Source: a virus
DNA: 24,186 nucleotides
Virus record (IMG/VR): IMGVR_UViG_3300002851_000032
Span: 1 to 24,186 of that record
Reading direction: 5' to 3' (one strand)
Each line of letters opens with the position of its first letter. Within the stretch, counting starts at the first letter, position 1. Positions 1 to 5,825 of the stretch are shown in pieces. Position numbers and translations under genes: made by a program. The notes under the pieces are model-generated. The model was not told the DNA's origin. It ran no database searches and was given only the letters and a program-made list of their open reading frames with translations.

Positions 1-447
1 ATGACCCCCGATGAGGCCAGAACCGCCCTTCAGGAGCGCATTCCTCAGCGCATCCCCCCGCCGCCGCAGGTGCCGGGCGAGATGGTGCGGGAACTGCGGG
101 AGGCTGGGCTCTGGGAGCGGTTTAGCGCTCTCCGGCGCTATGCCCGCGACACCCGGGCATGGCACGAGTGGCTGGCCGGCCCCGTGGCAGCCCAATGGCG
201 GCGGCTAGGTAGCGGGTTTGCCCCGGCCCTCCGGGGGGCCCTCGAGGGTATGGCCTCCCGCCCTGACCTGGCCCGCCCACTCATCTGGCTGGAGCGGCAG
301 CTGGAGCGGGCCACTCCTCCCCCACCGCCCCCGCCGCCGAAGACGCGGGAGGAGGAGCTGGTGGACCAGGTGGTGCGGGCTCCGACCCTGGAGGAGGCCG
401 TCGATGCGTTCCTGGAGTGGGCGCGGGAGGTGAACGCCAATGAGTGA
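1..447 (+). CDS. Hypothetical protein with polyproline linker
   Basis: I do not recognise this 148-residue protein. The window begins exactly at its ATG, so the ribosome site is not visible and a longer upstream form cannot be excluded. A basic, helix-rich N-terminal part (roughly residues 1-105) is followed by eight consecutive prolines (about residues 106-113) and a short acidic C-terminal helix containing LEEAVDAFLEWAREV. The layout suggests two small helical domains joined by a rigid linker, perhaps an adaptor or replication-associated factor, but that is a guess. Its end overlaps the next gene by 8 bases, so the two are probably translationally coupled. G/C-rich third codon positions support real coding. 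Confidence 0.6.
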   Translation: MTPDEARTALQERIPQRIPPPPQVPGEMVRELREAGLWERFSALRRYARDTRAWHEWLAGPVAAQWRRLGSGFAPALRGALEGMASRPDLARPLIWLERQLERATPPPPPPPPKTREEELVDQVVRAPTLEEAVDAFLEWAREVNANE

Positions 448-823
448 CCGGTGGCATGACGGGCTGGGGCTAGCTGAGGACGCCATCCTTATCGACCTAG
501 GCGCTTGCCCCTGGTGTGGGGAGTACGTGGTGGAGGTGGCCCGGAACGGCCGGGCGGCGGGGCGCAAGCCGCCGGATAGGTGTTGCTTGCGCGGGACCCT
601 GGCCGGGGTGGCCCGCATCCGGGCTGGCATCGAGACCACCCGCAATCCGGAAGAACGCCGGGGGTTAGAGATGGCCCTTTCCGAAGCCATGCGGCATTTA
701 GCTGGAGCGGTCGGGGCGGTGAGCCGGGAGCAGGTGGTGTCTGCGGCCCGGGAAGTGGAGGGGCGCTACGCCCTTCGGGCAGACTGGACCGCCATCCTGG
801 CGAGTATCGGCAAGGGGAGGTAG
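440..823 (+). CDS. Hypothetical protein with putative zinc-binding cysteines
   Basis: This is a 127-residue protein of unknown function. Near the N terminus is a CPWC pair (C23/C26) followed about 20 residues later by adjacent cysteines (C48, C49), an arrangement that could bind one zinc ion. The rest is predicted helical and charged. The ATG lies inside the end of the preceding gene (8-base overlap), typical of coupled phage genes. It ends 8 bases before the next zinc-ribbon gene, so two small putative zinc proteins stand side by side just before the methyltransferase. They could be DNA- or RNA-binding accessory proteins; nothing in the sequence fixes the role. Confidence 0.6.
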   Translation: MSDRWHDGLGLAEDAILIDLGACPWCGEYVVEVARNGRAAGRKPPDRCCLRGTLAGVARIRAGIETTRNPEERRGLEMALSEAMRHLAGAVGAVSREQVVSAAREVEGRYALRADWTAILASIGKGR

Positions 824-831
824 CCGTAGCC

Positions 832-1116
832 ATGCGGTGCGTGAAGTGCGGCAAGGTGGTCAACTACTGGCGGCGCTCTGGTCTCTGCAACGGATGCGGC
901 CCCTTTTCGCCAGAACGCAGGCAGCGCATCCGCGAGAGTTTGGTCCGGTACTATGCCGAACACACCTACGCCAGCGTGGGCCACGGGGAGCCCATGAGTC
1001 CTGTTGAGCGGGAGCGCCTTCTGCGCAATGTGGCCCGGCTGAACCCGGGGCTCCTCCCGCGGCTAATGGAAGCGATGGAGCGCTGGGAGCAGTACCGCTA
1101 CGGGAGGCGGGCATGA
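832..1116 (+). CDS. Small zinc-ribbon protein
   Basis: This is a 94-residue protein starting at the ATG of MRCVKCGK, preceded by AGGGGAGG (813-820) at a reasonable distance. The open frame extends far upstream, but that part is out-of-frame reading of the previous gene. The N terminus carries two CxxC pairs (C3/C6 and C19/C22), a classical zinc ribbon. The C-terminal two thirds is helical and basic, with MSPVERERLLRNVARLNPGL and a tyrosine/arginine-rich end. Zinc ribbons of this kind usually bind nucleic acid or act as protein docking modules; the specific function is unknown. The last four bases (ATGA) overlap the start of the ParB-methyltransferase gene, so translation of the two is probably linked. 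Confidence 0.65.
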   Translation: MRCVKCGKVVNYWRRSGLCNGCGPFSPERRQRIRESLVRYYAEHTYASVGHGEPMSPVERERLLRNVARLNPGLLPRLMEAMERWEQYRYGRRA

Positions 1117-2516
1117 GGACGGAACGCTGGCCCTTGGAGCGCGTCCGTGCCCAGCCCCGGCGGGCGGTGCGGGACGTGGACGCCCTGGCCCGTTCTATCG
1201 CCGAAGTGGGGCTCCTCCAGCCCTTGGTGGTGGCCGAGGACGGCACGCTGCTGGCGGGCTACCACCGCTACCTGGCCCTGCGGGAGCTCGGATGGCAGGA
1301 GGCCCCCGTGGTGGTCCTGGACCTGGACGCCCTCCGGCGTGAGCTCGCCACGTTGGAAGAGAACCTGGTGCGCCACGAGCTCACCGAGCTGGAGCGGGCG
1401 GAACACCTCCGGCGGCAGAAGGAGATCTACGAGCTCCTCTACCCCTGGACCCGGGACGGGGTGCGGCAGAACCTCGCTCTCACCAAAGTTGAGTCTGGCG
1501 ATGAAGACCCAGCGGTCATCGTGTCCGCTGGGTATAAGGGCAATGAGGAAGAAGACCTTAGCCCGATAGACTCAACCCCACCCTTTGCCCGGCATGTGGA
1601 GCGGGTGGCGGGGGTGGACGAGCGCACGGTTCGGCGGCTCGTGCGCATCGCGGAGCGGCTGACCCCAGAGACGAAGGGCATCGTGCGGGGGACGAAGGTG
1701 GAGGACAACCAGAAGGCCCTCCTCTACCTGGCGAAGCTCCCTCCCGAGGTCCAGCCCCGCGCCGCCCGGCTCATGGTGGAGGGCGTGCCGCCCCGGTTGG
1801 CGGCGGCCAGGGCGGAGCGGGAGATGAGGGAAAGCGCCCCCATCCCTGCGGGAGCAGACCCCCTCCTTCCCCCGGAGATCGTCTACATCCACGGTGATTT
1901 TCGGGAGGGCATGGCCAACCTGGTGGACGGCGCCGCTGCCCTGGTCCTCACCGACCCGCCCTATGCCGAGGACGCCGTGGGGCTCTACGGGGACGTGGCC
2001 CGCCACGCCGCCCGGGTGCTGGCGGAGGGCGGCTCCCTCCTGGCGTACGCCGGGCAGTCCCACTTGCGGGAGGTGATGGAGGAGCTGGGACGCCACCTCC
2101 GCTACTGGTGGACCCTGGCCTTGCTGCACCGCCACGGGGGGCAGACCATCTTTGGCAAGGACGTCTGGATCCGGTGGAAGCCCGTCCTGTGGTACGTGCG
2201 GAGCGGAAGGGGTACGGCAGAAATCGTCCCCGACCTGGTGGAGGGTTCCTCCCCGGAGAAGGGCGCCCACCCCTGGGCCCAGGGTGCCGAGGAGGTTCGC
2301 CCCCTCATCCGCGCCCTCACCCTGCCCGGCGACCTGGTGCTGGACCCCATGGCCGGGAGCGGGGCGTTCCTCTGGGCGGCGTACCTGGAGGGCCGCCGAG
2401 CGGTGGGGTGGGAAGTGGACCCCGAGCGCTACGAGCAGGGCCGGGCGTGGCTCATGGAGCAGTACGCCCGCTGGCAGGAGGGGCGGGAGGAGGAGGTTTA
2501 TGCCGCGGTTGACTGA
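1113..2516 (+). CDS. ParB-like domain fused to DNA methyltransferase
   Basis: This 467-residue two-part protein has an N-terminal segment (about 1-110) with ParB/sulfiredoxin-like features: GLLQPLVVAEDGTLLAGYHR, an LGW...PVVV strand, then ENLVRHELTELERAEHLRR. The C-terminal part (about 255-460) is an S-adenosylmethionine-dependent DNA amino-methyltransferase. It has catalytic DPPY at residues 281-284 and the cofactor loop DPMAGSG at 411-417, so the catalytic motif precedes the cofactor motif, the beta-class order. DPPY fits N6-adenine or N4-cytosine methylation. Such ParB-methyltransferase fusions are known in phages, where they mark phage DNA against host restriction or act as orphan enzymes. 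The start overlaps the upstream gene by 4 bases. The end overlaps a PD-(D/E)XK nuclease gene by 17 bases, raising the possibility of a restriction-modification pair. Target sequence unknown. Confidence 0.88.
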   Translation: MRTERWPLERVRAQPRRAVRDVDALARSIAEVGLLQPLVVAEDGTLLAGYHRYLALRELGWQEAPVVVLDLDALRRELATLEENLVRHELTELERAEHLRRQKEIYELLYPWTRDGVRQNLALTKVESGDEDPAVIVSAGYKGNEEEDLSPIDSTPPFARHVERVAGVDERTVRRLVRIAERLTPETKGIVRGTKVEDNQKALLYLAKLPPEVQPRAARLMVEGVPPRLAAARAEREMRESAPIPAGADPLLPPEIVYIHGDFREGMANLVDGAAALVLTDPPYAEDAVGLYGDVARHAARVLAEGGSLLAYAGQSHLREVMEELGRHLRYWWTLALLHRHGGQTIFGKDVWIRWKPVLWYVRSGRGTAEIVPDLVEGSSPEKGAHPWAQGAEEVRPLIRALTLPGDLVLDPMAGSGAFLWAAYLEGRRAVGWEVDPERYEQGRAWLMEQYARWQEGREEEVYAAVD

Positions 2517-3150
2517 CCTCAACGGCCACCACGAGGACCTCCTGGACCGGGTGGTGAGGTACGCGGAGCACCTGGGCTGGCGGGCTGTGCCCGTGGTCTA
2601 CCACGGGGCGCCGGGTGGGGACGTCCTCAGGCTGGTGGACGACCCCACGGCCCTCTACATCCGCACCCTGCCGGACGTGGTCCTCACCAATGGGCGTGAG
2701 TCCATCCTTGTTGAGGTAAAGACCCACGTCAGCGCCCGCTACGCCGACGCCACCCCTGAGCTATTGCCCATCGTGGCCAGCACTGCCCTGTACCGGGTAG
2801 TGGGGGTGCGCACCCTCTACGTCTACGAAGACCCTCACGCCGGAATATCCGGGGCGTGGTGGGCGCACGCGGTCTTCCATGACGTCCCGGTGCGAGCCAT
2901 TTACGTGGGCGCTCAGCGCACTCAGGCATTGGAGCATCTGGCCCGCATCCGCTACTGGCAGCGGATGGGGCTGGTCCCGAGCGAGGTGGAGGTGATAACC
3001 ACGCGCACCAGGGGCTCCGGGGACCCCTACGTGGCCATCCCCGAATCCTACCTTCGCACCCTGCTCCCCTGGCACTACGCCCTCGAGGAGGTCCTGACCC
3101 GGCAGGAGGTGGCCCGTGATAGAGATAGCATGGTGCACAGTGTCCGGTAG
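2500..3150 (+). CDS. PD-(D/E)XK family nuclease, possible restriction enzyme partner
   Basis: This 216-residue protein starts at the ATG of MPRLTDLNGH, preceded by GGAGGAGG (2488-2495). The open frame continues upstream only as a shadow of the methyltransferase. It contains a clear PD-(D/E)XK nuclease core: P58-D59, then after 12 residues E72-V73-K74 (motifs LPDVVL and LVEVKTH), with a preceding helix holding an HEDLLDRVVRYAEHLGW segment. That fold is shared by type II restriction enzymes, Holliday junction resolvases, VRR-NUC and RecB-like nucleases. The 17-base overlap with the methyltransferase gene implies coupled synthesis and favours a joint function. A restriction enzyme matched to the methyltransferase, or a host-DNA degrading or replication nuclease, are both possible. 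The C-terminal half shows no further motif I recognise. Confidence 0.72.
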   Translation: MPRLTDLNGHHEDLLDRVVRYAEHLGWRAVPVVYHGAPGGDVLRLVDDPTALYIRTLPDVVLTNGRESILVEVKTHVSARYADATPELLPIVASTALYRVVGVRTLYVYEDPHAGISGAWWAHAVFHDVPVRAIYVGAQRTQALEHLARIRYWQRMGLVPSEVEVITTRTRGSGDPYVAIPESYLRTLLPWHYALEEVLTRQEVARDRDSMVHSVR

Positions 3151-3181
3151 GTGGTAGGCCGTGGTCCTCCAGGAGGGGCGC

Positions 3182-3355
3182 ATGGCCGGGTACGGGTGGG
3201 GGCGGACCCGCGCTCTCGCAGTAGAGCGGGCCCTGCAAGAGGCTGTACGGAGGGGCTACCGGGTGCCCCTGCGGGCGTACCTGGCCTGGGCAGGAGCCGC
3301 CCTTTCAGACGCACTGGATCACGTCCTGGCAGCGATCCGGGGGCTGGAGAGGTGA
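3182..3355 (+). CDS. Small hypothetical basic protein
   Basis: This is a 57-residue protein starting at the ATG of MAGYGWGR, with AGGAGGGG at 3171-3178 placed well for ribosome binding. An upstream in-frame GTG at 3161 would add seven residues but would put the Shine-Dalgarno sequence inside the gene, so the ATG is preferred. The sequence is mostly alpha-helical (RTRALAVERALQEAVRRGYR and AALSDALDHVLAAIRGLER) with no cysteine and no known motif. It lies between the nuclease and a zinc-binding protein gene with short spacings. Function unknown; a small DNA-binding or accessory helical protein is possible. Confidence 0.5.
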   Translation: MAGYGWGRTRALAVERALQEAVRRGYRVPLRAYLAWAGAALSDALDHVLAAIRGLER

Positions 3356-3360
3356 AGGCT

Positions 3361-3840
3361 ATGAGGGCTAACGTCTTCATCGCCTCAAAACGAAGTGAGG
3401 AGGGGGCCAGGCTCCTCTGGCGCGACGTCCCGGTGGAGACGGCGAAGAGGCTCTGCTCCCTGGAAGAGACCTGCTGGGCGCAGTCCATGCTCGTCTGGGC
3501 CCACTGCGACTCCCTCGGCCTCCACCCCGGAGACCCCGTGGTGGACAACGGGTCCTTGGACCATCTTTTGACCGAGGAGGAGCCTGTGCTGGAACGGGCG
3601 CGGGTGGGTGCCCGTGGCGGAAAGGAGGAAGGGATGAAGCTGGACGAGTTCTACACCGTCCCCTGCCCTGTGGAGGGGTGCGAGAAGAAGGCCACGGTGC
3701 ACAGGAGCATGCCTGACGGGTACACGGGCCTGTGCTCGTGCCAGGCGGCGTGGCTCCGGCTGGGCTGGTCCACCACCGCCCACCGCATCCCCTATTTGGT
3801 GGTCCCGGAGGAGCCGAAGAGGCGGAGGAGGAGGGGATGA
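3361..3840 (+). CDS. Two-part hypothetical protein with C-terminal zinc-binding segment
   Basis: This is a 159-residue protein starting at the ATG of MRANVFIASK, five bases after the previous stop and with only a weak purine stretch (AGAGG) upstream. The first half (1-91) is unlike anything I recognise; it contains SLEETCWAQSMLVWAHCDS and an LTEEEP segment. The second half (92-159) has CPVEGC, then C-x-C about 18 residues later (CSC), a likely zinc site, and a basic arginine-rich end. A strong Shine-Dalgarno sequence and an in-frame ATG lie at the junction (3621-3636). The gene may therefore make both a full-length protein and a separate C-terminal protein, or may be a recent fusion of two genes. 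Its TGA overlaps the next ATG. Confidence 0.6.
   Translation: MRANVFIASKRSEEGARLLWRDVPVETAKRLCSLEETCWAQSMLVWAHCDSLGLHPGDPVVDNGSLDHLLTEEEPVLERARVGARGGKEEGMKLDEFYTVPCPVEGCEKKATVHRSMPDGYTGLCSCQAAWLRLGWSTTAHRIPYLVVPEEPKRRRRRG
3621..3629 (+). promoter_or_regulatory. Internal Shine-Dalgarno sequence inside 3361-3840
   Basis: AAAGGAGGA stands four bases before an in-frame ATG (3634). It is stronger than the ribosome site in front of the full-length start at 3361. Such a site in mid-gene at a domain boundary suggests independent translation of the C-terminal half. Confidence 0.5.
3634..3840 (+). CDS. Possible internally started zinc-binding protein (68 residues)
   Basis: This is the in-frame C-terminal product of the 3361-3840 gene, read from the ATG of MKLDEFYTV. 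It has its own strong Shine-Dalgarno (3621-3629). It would be a 68-residue protein with C11 and C16, then C34 and C36, in the range of small zinc-binding folds, and a terminal KRRRRRG tail that could contact nucleic acid. It is a complete-looking small domain, which favours either dual products or a fused pair of genes. Whether it is made separately cannot be decided from the sequence alone. Confidence 0.4.
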   Translation: MKLDEFYTVPCPVEGCEKKATVHRSMPDGYTGLCSCQAAWLRLGWSTTAHRIPYLVVPEEPKRRRRRG

Positions 3841-4085
3841 AGACCCTCGGGCGGGCGGAGGAGGCCATCCGGCGGCTCGCGGAGGCGGTGGGGTACTACT
3901 GCCCGCCCGAGCTGGTCCTGGAGGCTGAGAAGTGGCTGGACGACCTGCGGGAGGCGCTCAGGGAGGGCGCGGAAGCGAGCCGGGCGCTAGAGGCGTGCCG
4001 CGCCCGGGAGCGCCTGTCATCCCAGGAGCGGTTGCGGCTCAAGGAGGCCATTGCCAGAGCGTGGGAGATTCTGGAGCGGGCATGA
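3837..4085 (+). CDS. Small helical hypothetical protein
   Basis: This is an 82-residue protein starting at an ATG that overlaps the previous TGA (ATGA), with GGAGGAGGAGG just upstream. It is almost entirely predicted alpha helix (EEAIRRLAEAVGYY, EKWLDDLREALREGAEASRA, RLRLKEAIARAWEILERA) and highly charged, consistent with a helical bundle or coiled coil. Two cysteines lie far apart (CPP and ACRA). No family is recognised. The stop again overlaps the start of the following membrane protein gene by four bases, so it belongs to a tightly coupled run of small genes leading to the RusA resolvase. Confidence 0.55.
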   Translation: MKTLGRAEEAIRRLAEAVGYYCPPELVLEAEKWLDDLREALREGAEASRALEACRARERLSSQERLRLKEAIARAWEILERA

Positions 4086-4252
4086 CCCTGGCGGACCTGC
4101 TTTTGGCCTACGTTCTCGCCATGCTCACGGGGCTCGCCGTCCTGCTTCGCCCTCGCCGCGAGCCCCTGCCGGAGGGGGCGAGCGTGGGGTTTCTGGTGTT
4201 GGTGGGGTTGCTATGGGCGTTGTTTCTCCTCGTACTGAGCCTATGGCGCTAG
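4082..4252 (+). CDS. Small two-helix membrane protein
   Basis: This is a 56-residue protein starting at an ATG overlapping the previous stop. It has two strongly hydrophobic segments, LADLLLAYVLAMLTGLAVLL (about residues 3-22) and VGFLVLVGLLWALFLLVLSL (about 35-54). They are separated by a short basic/acidic loop (RPRREPLPEGAS), so a hairpin in the cytoplasmic membrane is likely. It sits among DNA-metabolism genes, not the lysis genes, and overlaps the likely RusA start by 10 bases. A role in superinfection exclusion, membrane anchoring of replication, or as a toxic peptide is possible but not shown by the sequence. Confidence 0.6.
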   Translation: MTLADLLLAYVLAMLTGLAVLLRPRREPLPEGASVGFLVLVGLLWALFLLVLSLWR

Positions 4253-4593
4253 AGGCCACCCTTCCCTGGCCCCCGAGCGTGAACCACTACTGGGCGACCA
4301 GGGGTAAGAGCCGCTACCTCTCCCCCCACGCCCAGCGGTGGCACAAGGAGGCGTGGGCCATCCTGCGCGCCACGTGGCGGGGGAAGCCCATGCGGGGGGA
4401 GGTGGCGGTGCTCGTCGTCCTTCATCCCCCGGACCGGAGGAGGCGGGACATGGACAATCTCCTCAAGGCCATCCTGGACGCGCTCGTGCACGCGGGGGTG
4501 CTCCAGGACGACTCCCAGGTGGCGGAGCTTCACGCCGTGCGGCGAGAGGCGCGCCGTCCTGGGAGCGTTTGCGTGCGGGTGGAGGCGTTATGA
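4243..4593 (+). CDS. rusA: RusA-type Holliday junction resolvase
   Basis: This 116-residue protein matches the RusA family, dimeric magnesium-dependent endonucleases that cut four-way DNA junctions before packaging or during recombination. The N terminus LPWPPSVNHYW is the family signature. The acidic active site is present as RRRDMDNLLKAILDAL followed by LQDDSQV: D69, D71, K75 and D89/D90, one residue away from the E. coli numbering. This agreement supports the ATG of MALEATLP as the start. An ATG at 4213 with a weak GGTGGGG site would add ten residues. Length is normal for the family (about 120). It overlaps the membrane protein gene upstream and the next gene downstream, so it is co-translated with the small-gene cluster. 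Confidence 0.93.
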   Translation: MALEATLPWPPSVNHYWATRGKSRYLSPHAQRWHKEAWAILRATWRGKPMRGEVAVLVVLHPPDRRRRDMDNLLKAILDALVHAGVLQDDSQVAELHAVRREARRPGSVCVRVEAL

Positions 4594-5096
4594 CCCCGAA
4601 AGAGGCTATAGAGAGGCTGAAACATTGGCCGGAGATGACGGAGCTGGAGAAGCTCCACTGGCTCCGGGTGGCGGTGCAAATCAAGGAGGCCATGATCGTC
4701 AGCGGGCTGGCTGGCCGCCCTCTCCCTTGGGAGGATAGTGAGGACTACATCAGGCTCTACGAGGAAATCCTCGCCATTGTCCATGTGGAGGAGCCCGCAC
4801 TCGTCTTTCGGGCCAGCGGCAATCTCACCCCCGCTGACGGCGAGCTCTGGGAGGTTTGGCGCGAGCTTTCTGCTGACCCTCACGGACTGGGAGGTCCAAC
4901 CCCTCCCGGCACCGAGGTACCGGCCCAATCGGCGGTTTCCGGTGCCGCCTCACCAAAACCGGGCCCCCAAAAATCAACATCTTGGGGCGATACCGCCCCC
5001 ACGGGCGCTCGATGGGCCGGGGGTGCCCGGAGAGGGGCGGGAGAGGGAGGTGGTAGTGCCCAGAAGGTGCACCATCAGGTGCCTTGGCGGGAGTGA
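4590..5096 (+). CDS. Hypothetical protein with doubtful C-terminal half
   Basis: The open frame encodes 168 residues from the ATG of MTPKEAIERL, overlapping the RusA stop by four bases. Residues 1-92 look like a genuine helical acidic protein with strong G/C third positions. From about base 4866 the third-position G/C drops (my hand count is about half), while the +1 frame becomes the better-looking one (about 70%). The remaining residues are a low-complexity Gly/Ala/Pro mix and the DNA contains several hairpins. The natural gene may therefore end or shift frame near 4855-4870, and the annotated 3' part may be accidental reading of a control region. Function unknown; it is the last gene before the packaging genes. 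Confidence 0.45.
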   Translation: MTPKEAIERLKHWPEMTELEKLHWLRVAVQIKEAMIVSGLAGRPLPWEDSEDYIRLYEEILAIVHVEEPALVFRASGNLTPADGELWEVWRELSADPHGLGGPTPPGTEVPAQSAVSGAASPKPGPQKSTSWGDTAPTGARWAGGARRGAGEGGGSAQKVHHQVPWRE

Positions 5097-5110
5097 TACC
5101 CTGGGGGTAT
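4907..5110. other. Cluster of short inverted repeats before the terminase genes
   Basis: Four perfect short inverted repeats lie close together: CGGCACCG/CGGTGCCG (4907-4914 with 4940-4947), GGGGCG-ATAC-CGCCCC (4984-4999), CCGGG-GGTG-CCCGG (5017-5030) and ATACCC-TGG-GGGTAT (5096-5110). CCCCAA (4965-4970) can also pair with TTGGGG (4982-4987), competing with the second hairpin. Phage cos or pac sites and late-gene regulators often sit beside the small terminase gene, so this is a candidate packaging or control region. In GC-rich DNA short repeats arise by chance, so the assignment is tentative. Confidence 0.35.
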
Positions 5111-5121
5111 GGAGTGGGGGC

Positions 5122-5150
5122 TTGACTCCAACCGGGGAAGGTGGTATTGC
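5122..5150 (+). promoter_or_regulatory. Candidate sigma-70 type promoter
   Basis: TTGACT (5122-5127) matches five of six bases of the -35 consensus and is followed after 17 bases by TATTGC (5145-5150), a weaker -10 with the key first TAT. Transcription would begin near 5157. An inverted repeat ATACCC-TGG-GGGTAT lies just upstream (5096-5110) and could be an operator. The predicted transcript meets an intrinsic terminator about 30 bases later, so it would be a short RNA or an attenuated leader unless antitermination occurs. Confidence 0.4.
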
Positions 5151-5184
5151 GCTTGCTCAGTCCTCGCATGTTTTGCCCCTTGCA

Positions 5185-5225
5185 CCCCACCTTGGCTTGG
5201 GCCGGCCAAGGTGGGGCTTTTATTT
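5185..5225 (+). terminator. Strong intrinsic terminator before small terminase gene
   Basis: A perfect 12-base-pair stem, CCCCACCTTGGC (5185-5196) with GCCAAGGTGGGG (5205-5216), encloses an 8-base loop and is followed directly by CTTTTATTT. This is a textbook factor-independent terminator. It would close the early/middle transcription unit or regulate readthrough into the late genes. Confidence 0.88.
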
Positions 5226-5249
5226 GGGGGAAACCCCTGGGCCTGATAG

Positions 5250-5255
5250 TATAAG
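5250..5255 (+). promoter_or_regulatory. Possible -10 element for late genes
   Basis: TATAAG stands about 20 bases before the small terminase start and just after the terminator, where a late promoter would be expected. No good -35 hexamer is seen at 16-18 bases upstream. If real it may need an activator. Weak evidence. Confidence 0.25.
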
Positions 5256-5270
5256 GTAGAGGGGAACGAT

Positions 5271-5825
5271 ATGGCCCACGAGCCCAGGGCACCGGAGACC
5301 GAACGCCCACCCCCCTGGGAGCGCCAACCCGGGGAGCCGCCCCGGGCCTATGCGGCCTTTTGCATTTACCGGGACCTCCCGCCAGCCGAGCGGTCCGTGC
5401 GGGCCGTGGCCGAGCGGTTGGGCATAAAGGGGGCAGCAAAGGGGCAGGTCCCGGGCCACATGCTCCGCTGGAGCACCCGCTGGCGCTGGGTGGAGCGGGC
5501 ACGGGCTTGGGATGCTGAGCTGGACCGCCAGGCACGGGAGGCCCGGGTGCTGGCGGTTAAGGAGATGCAGGCCCGCCACGCCGCGCAGGCCAGGAAGCTC
5601 CAGGAGAAGGCCTTGAAGCGCCTGGAGGGGATGGACCTTAGCGAGATGGGGCCCATGGATGTGCTCCGGTTCATCATCGAGGCCGCAAAACTCGAGCGGC
5701 TGGCCCTGGGTGAGCCGGAGACCGTTGGGGCCCAGGAGGTCCGGGCAACGGGCAACGTAATCATCTACTTGCCCGATAACGGGAGGAGACGGAGTGACGG
5801 CGGAAGCGAAAGCGATCCGGCCTAA
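5271..5825 (+). CDS. terS: Terminase small subunit
   Basis: This 184-residue protein lies immediately before the large terminase gene and overlaps it by 32 bases. The N-terminal part has a helix-turn-helix-like region, ERSVRAVAERLGIKG, followed by LRWSTRWRWVERARAWDAEL. The ordered W/RA..WD pattern is common in phage small terminase subunits that recognise the packaging site. The middle is a long charged helix (about residues 88-125), consistent with the oligomerisation core that forms a ring. The C-terminal tail would bind the large subunit. The start ATG is preceded by AGAGGGG (5258-5264). It is the first gene after a strong terminator and probably the first gene of the late operon. Confidence 0.85.
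   Translation: MAHEPRAPETERPPPWERQPGEPPRAYAAFCIYRDLPPAERSVRAVAERLGIKGAAKGQVPGHMLRWSTRWRWVERARAWDAELDRQAREARVLAVKEMQARHAAQARKLQEKALKRLEGMDLSEMGPMDVLRFIIEAAKLERLALGEPETVGAQEVRATGNVIIYLPDNGRRRSDGGSESDPA

Noticed and set aside
1572-2522. Long open frame of 316 codons on the minus strand opposite the methyltransferase
   Set aside because: It is antisense to a gene with clear catalytic motifs, gives a proline/histidine/glycine-rich product without motifs, and long antisense frames are expected in DNA with G/C-biased third positions.
3161-3181. GTG start giving a longer form of the small gene 3182-3355
   Set aside because: The AGGAGGGG at 3171-3178 fits the ATG at 3182 and would lie inside the gene if the GTG were used.
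4738-5259. Full-length reading of the +1 frame across the control region as a gene
   Set aside because: The frame runs through the promoter-like sequence and the strong terminator, and has no good start of its own; only its middle part has coding-like third positions.
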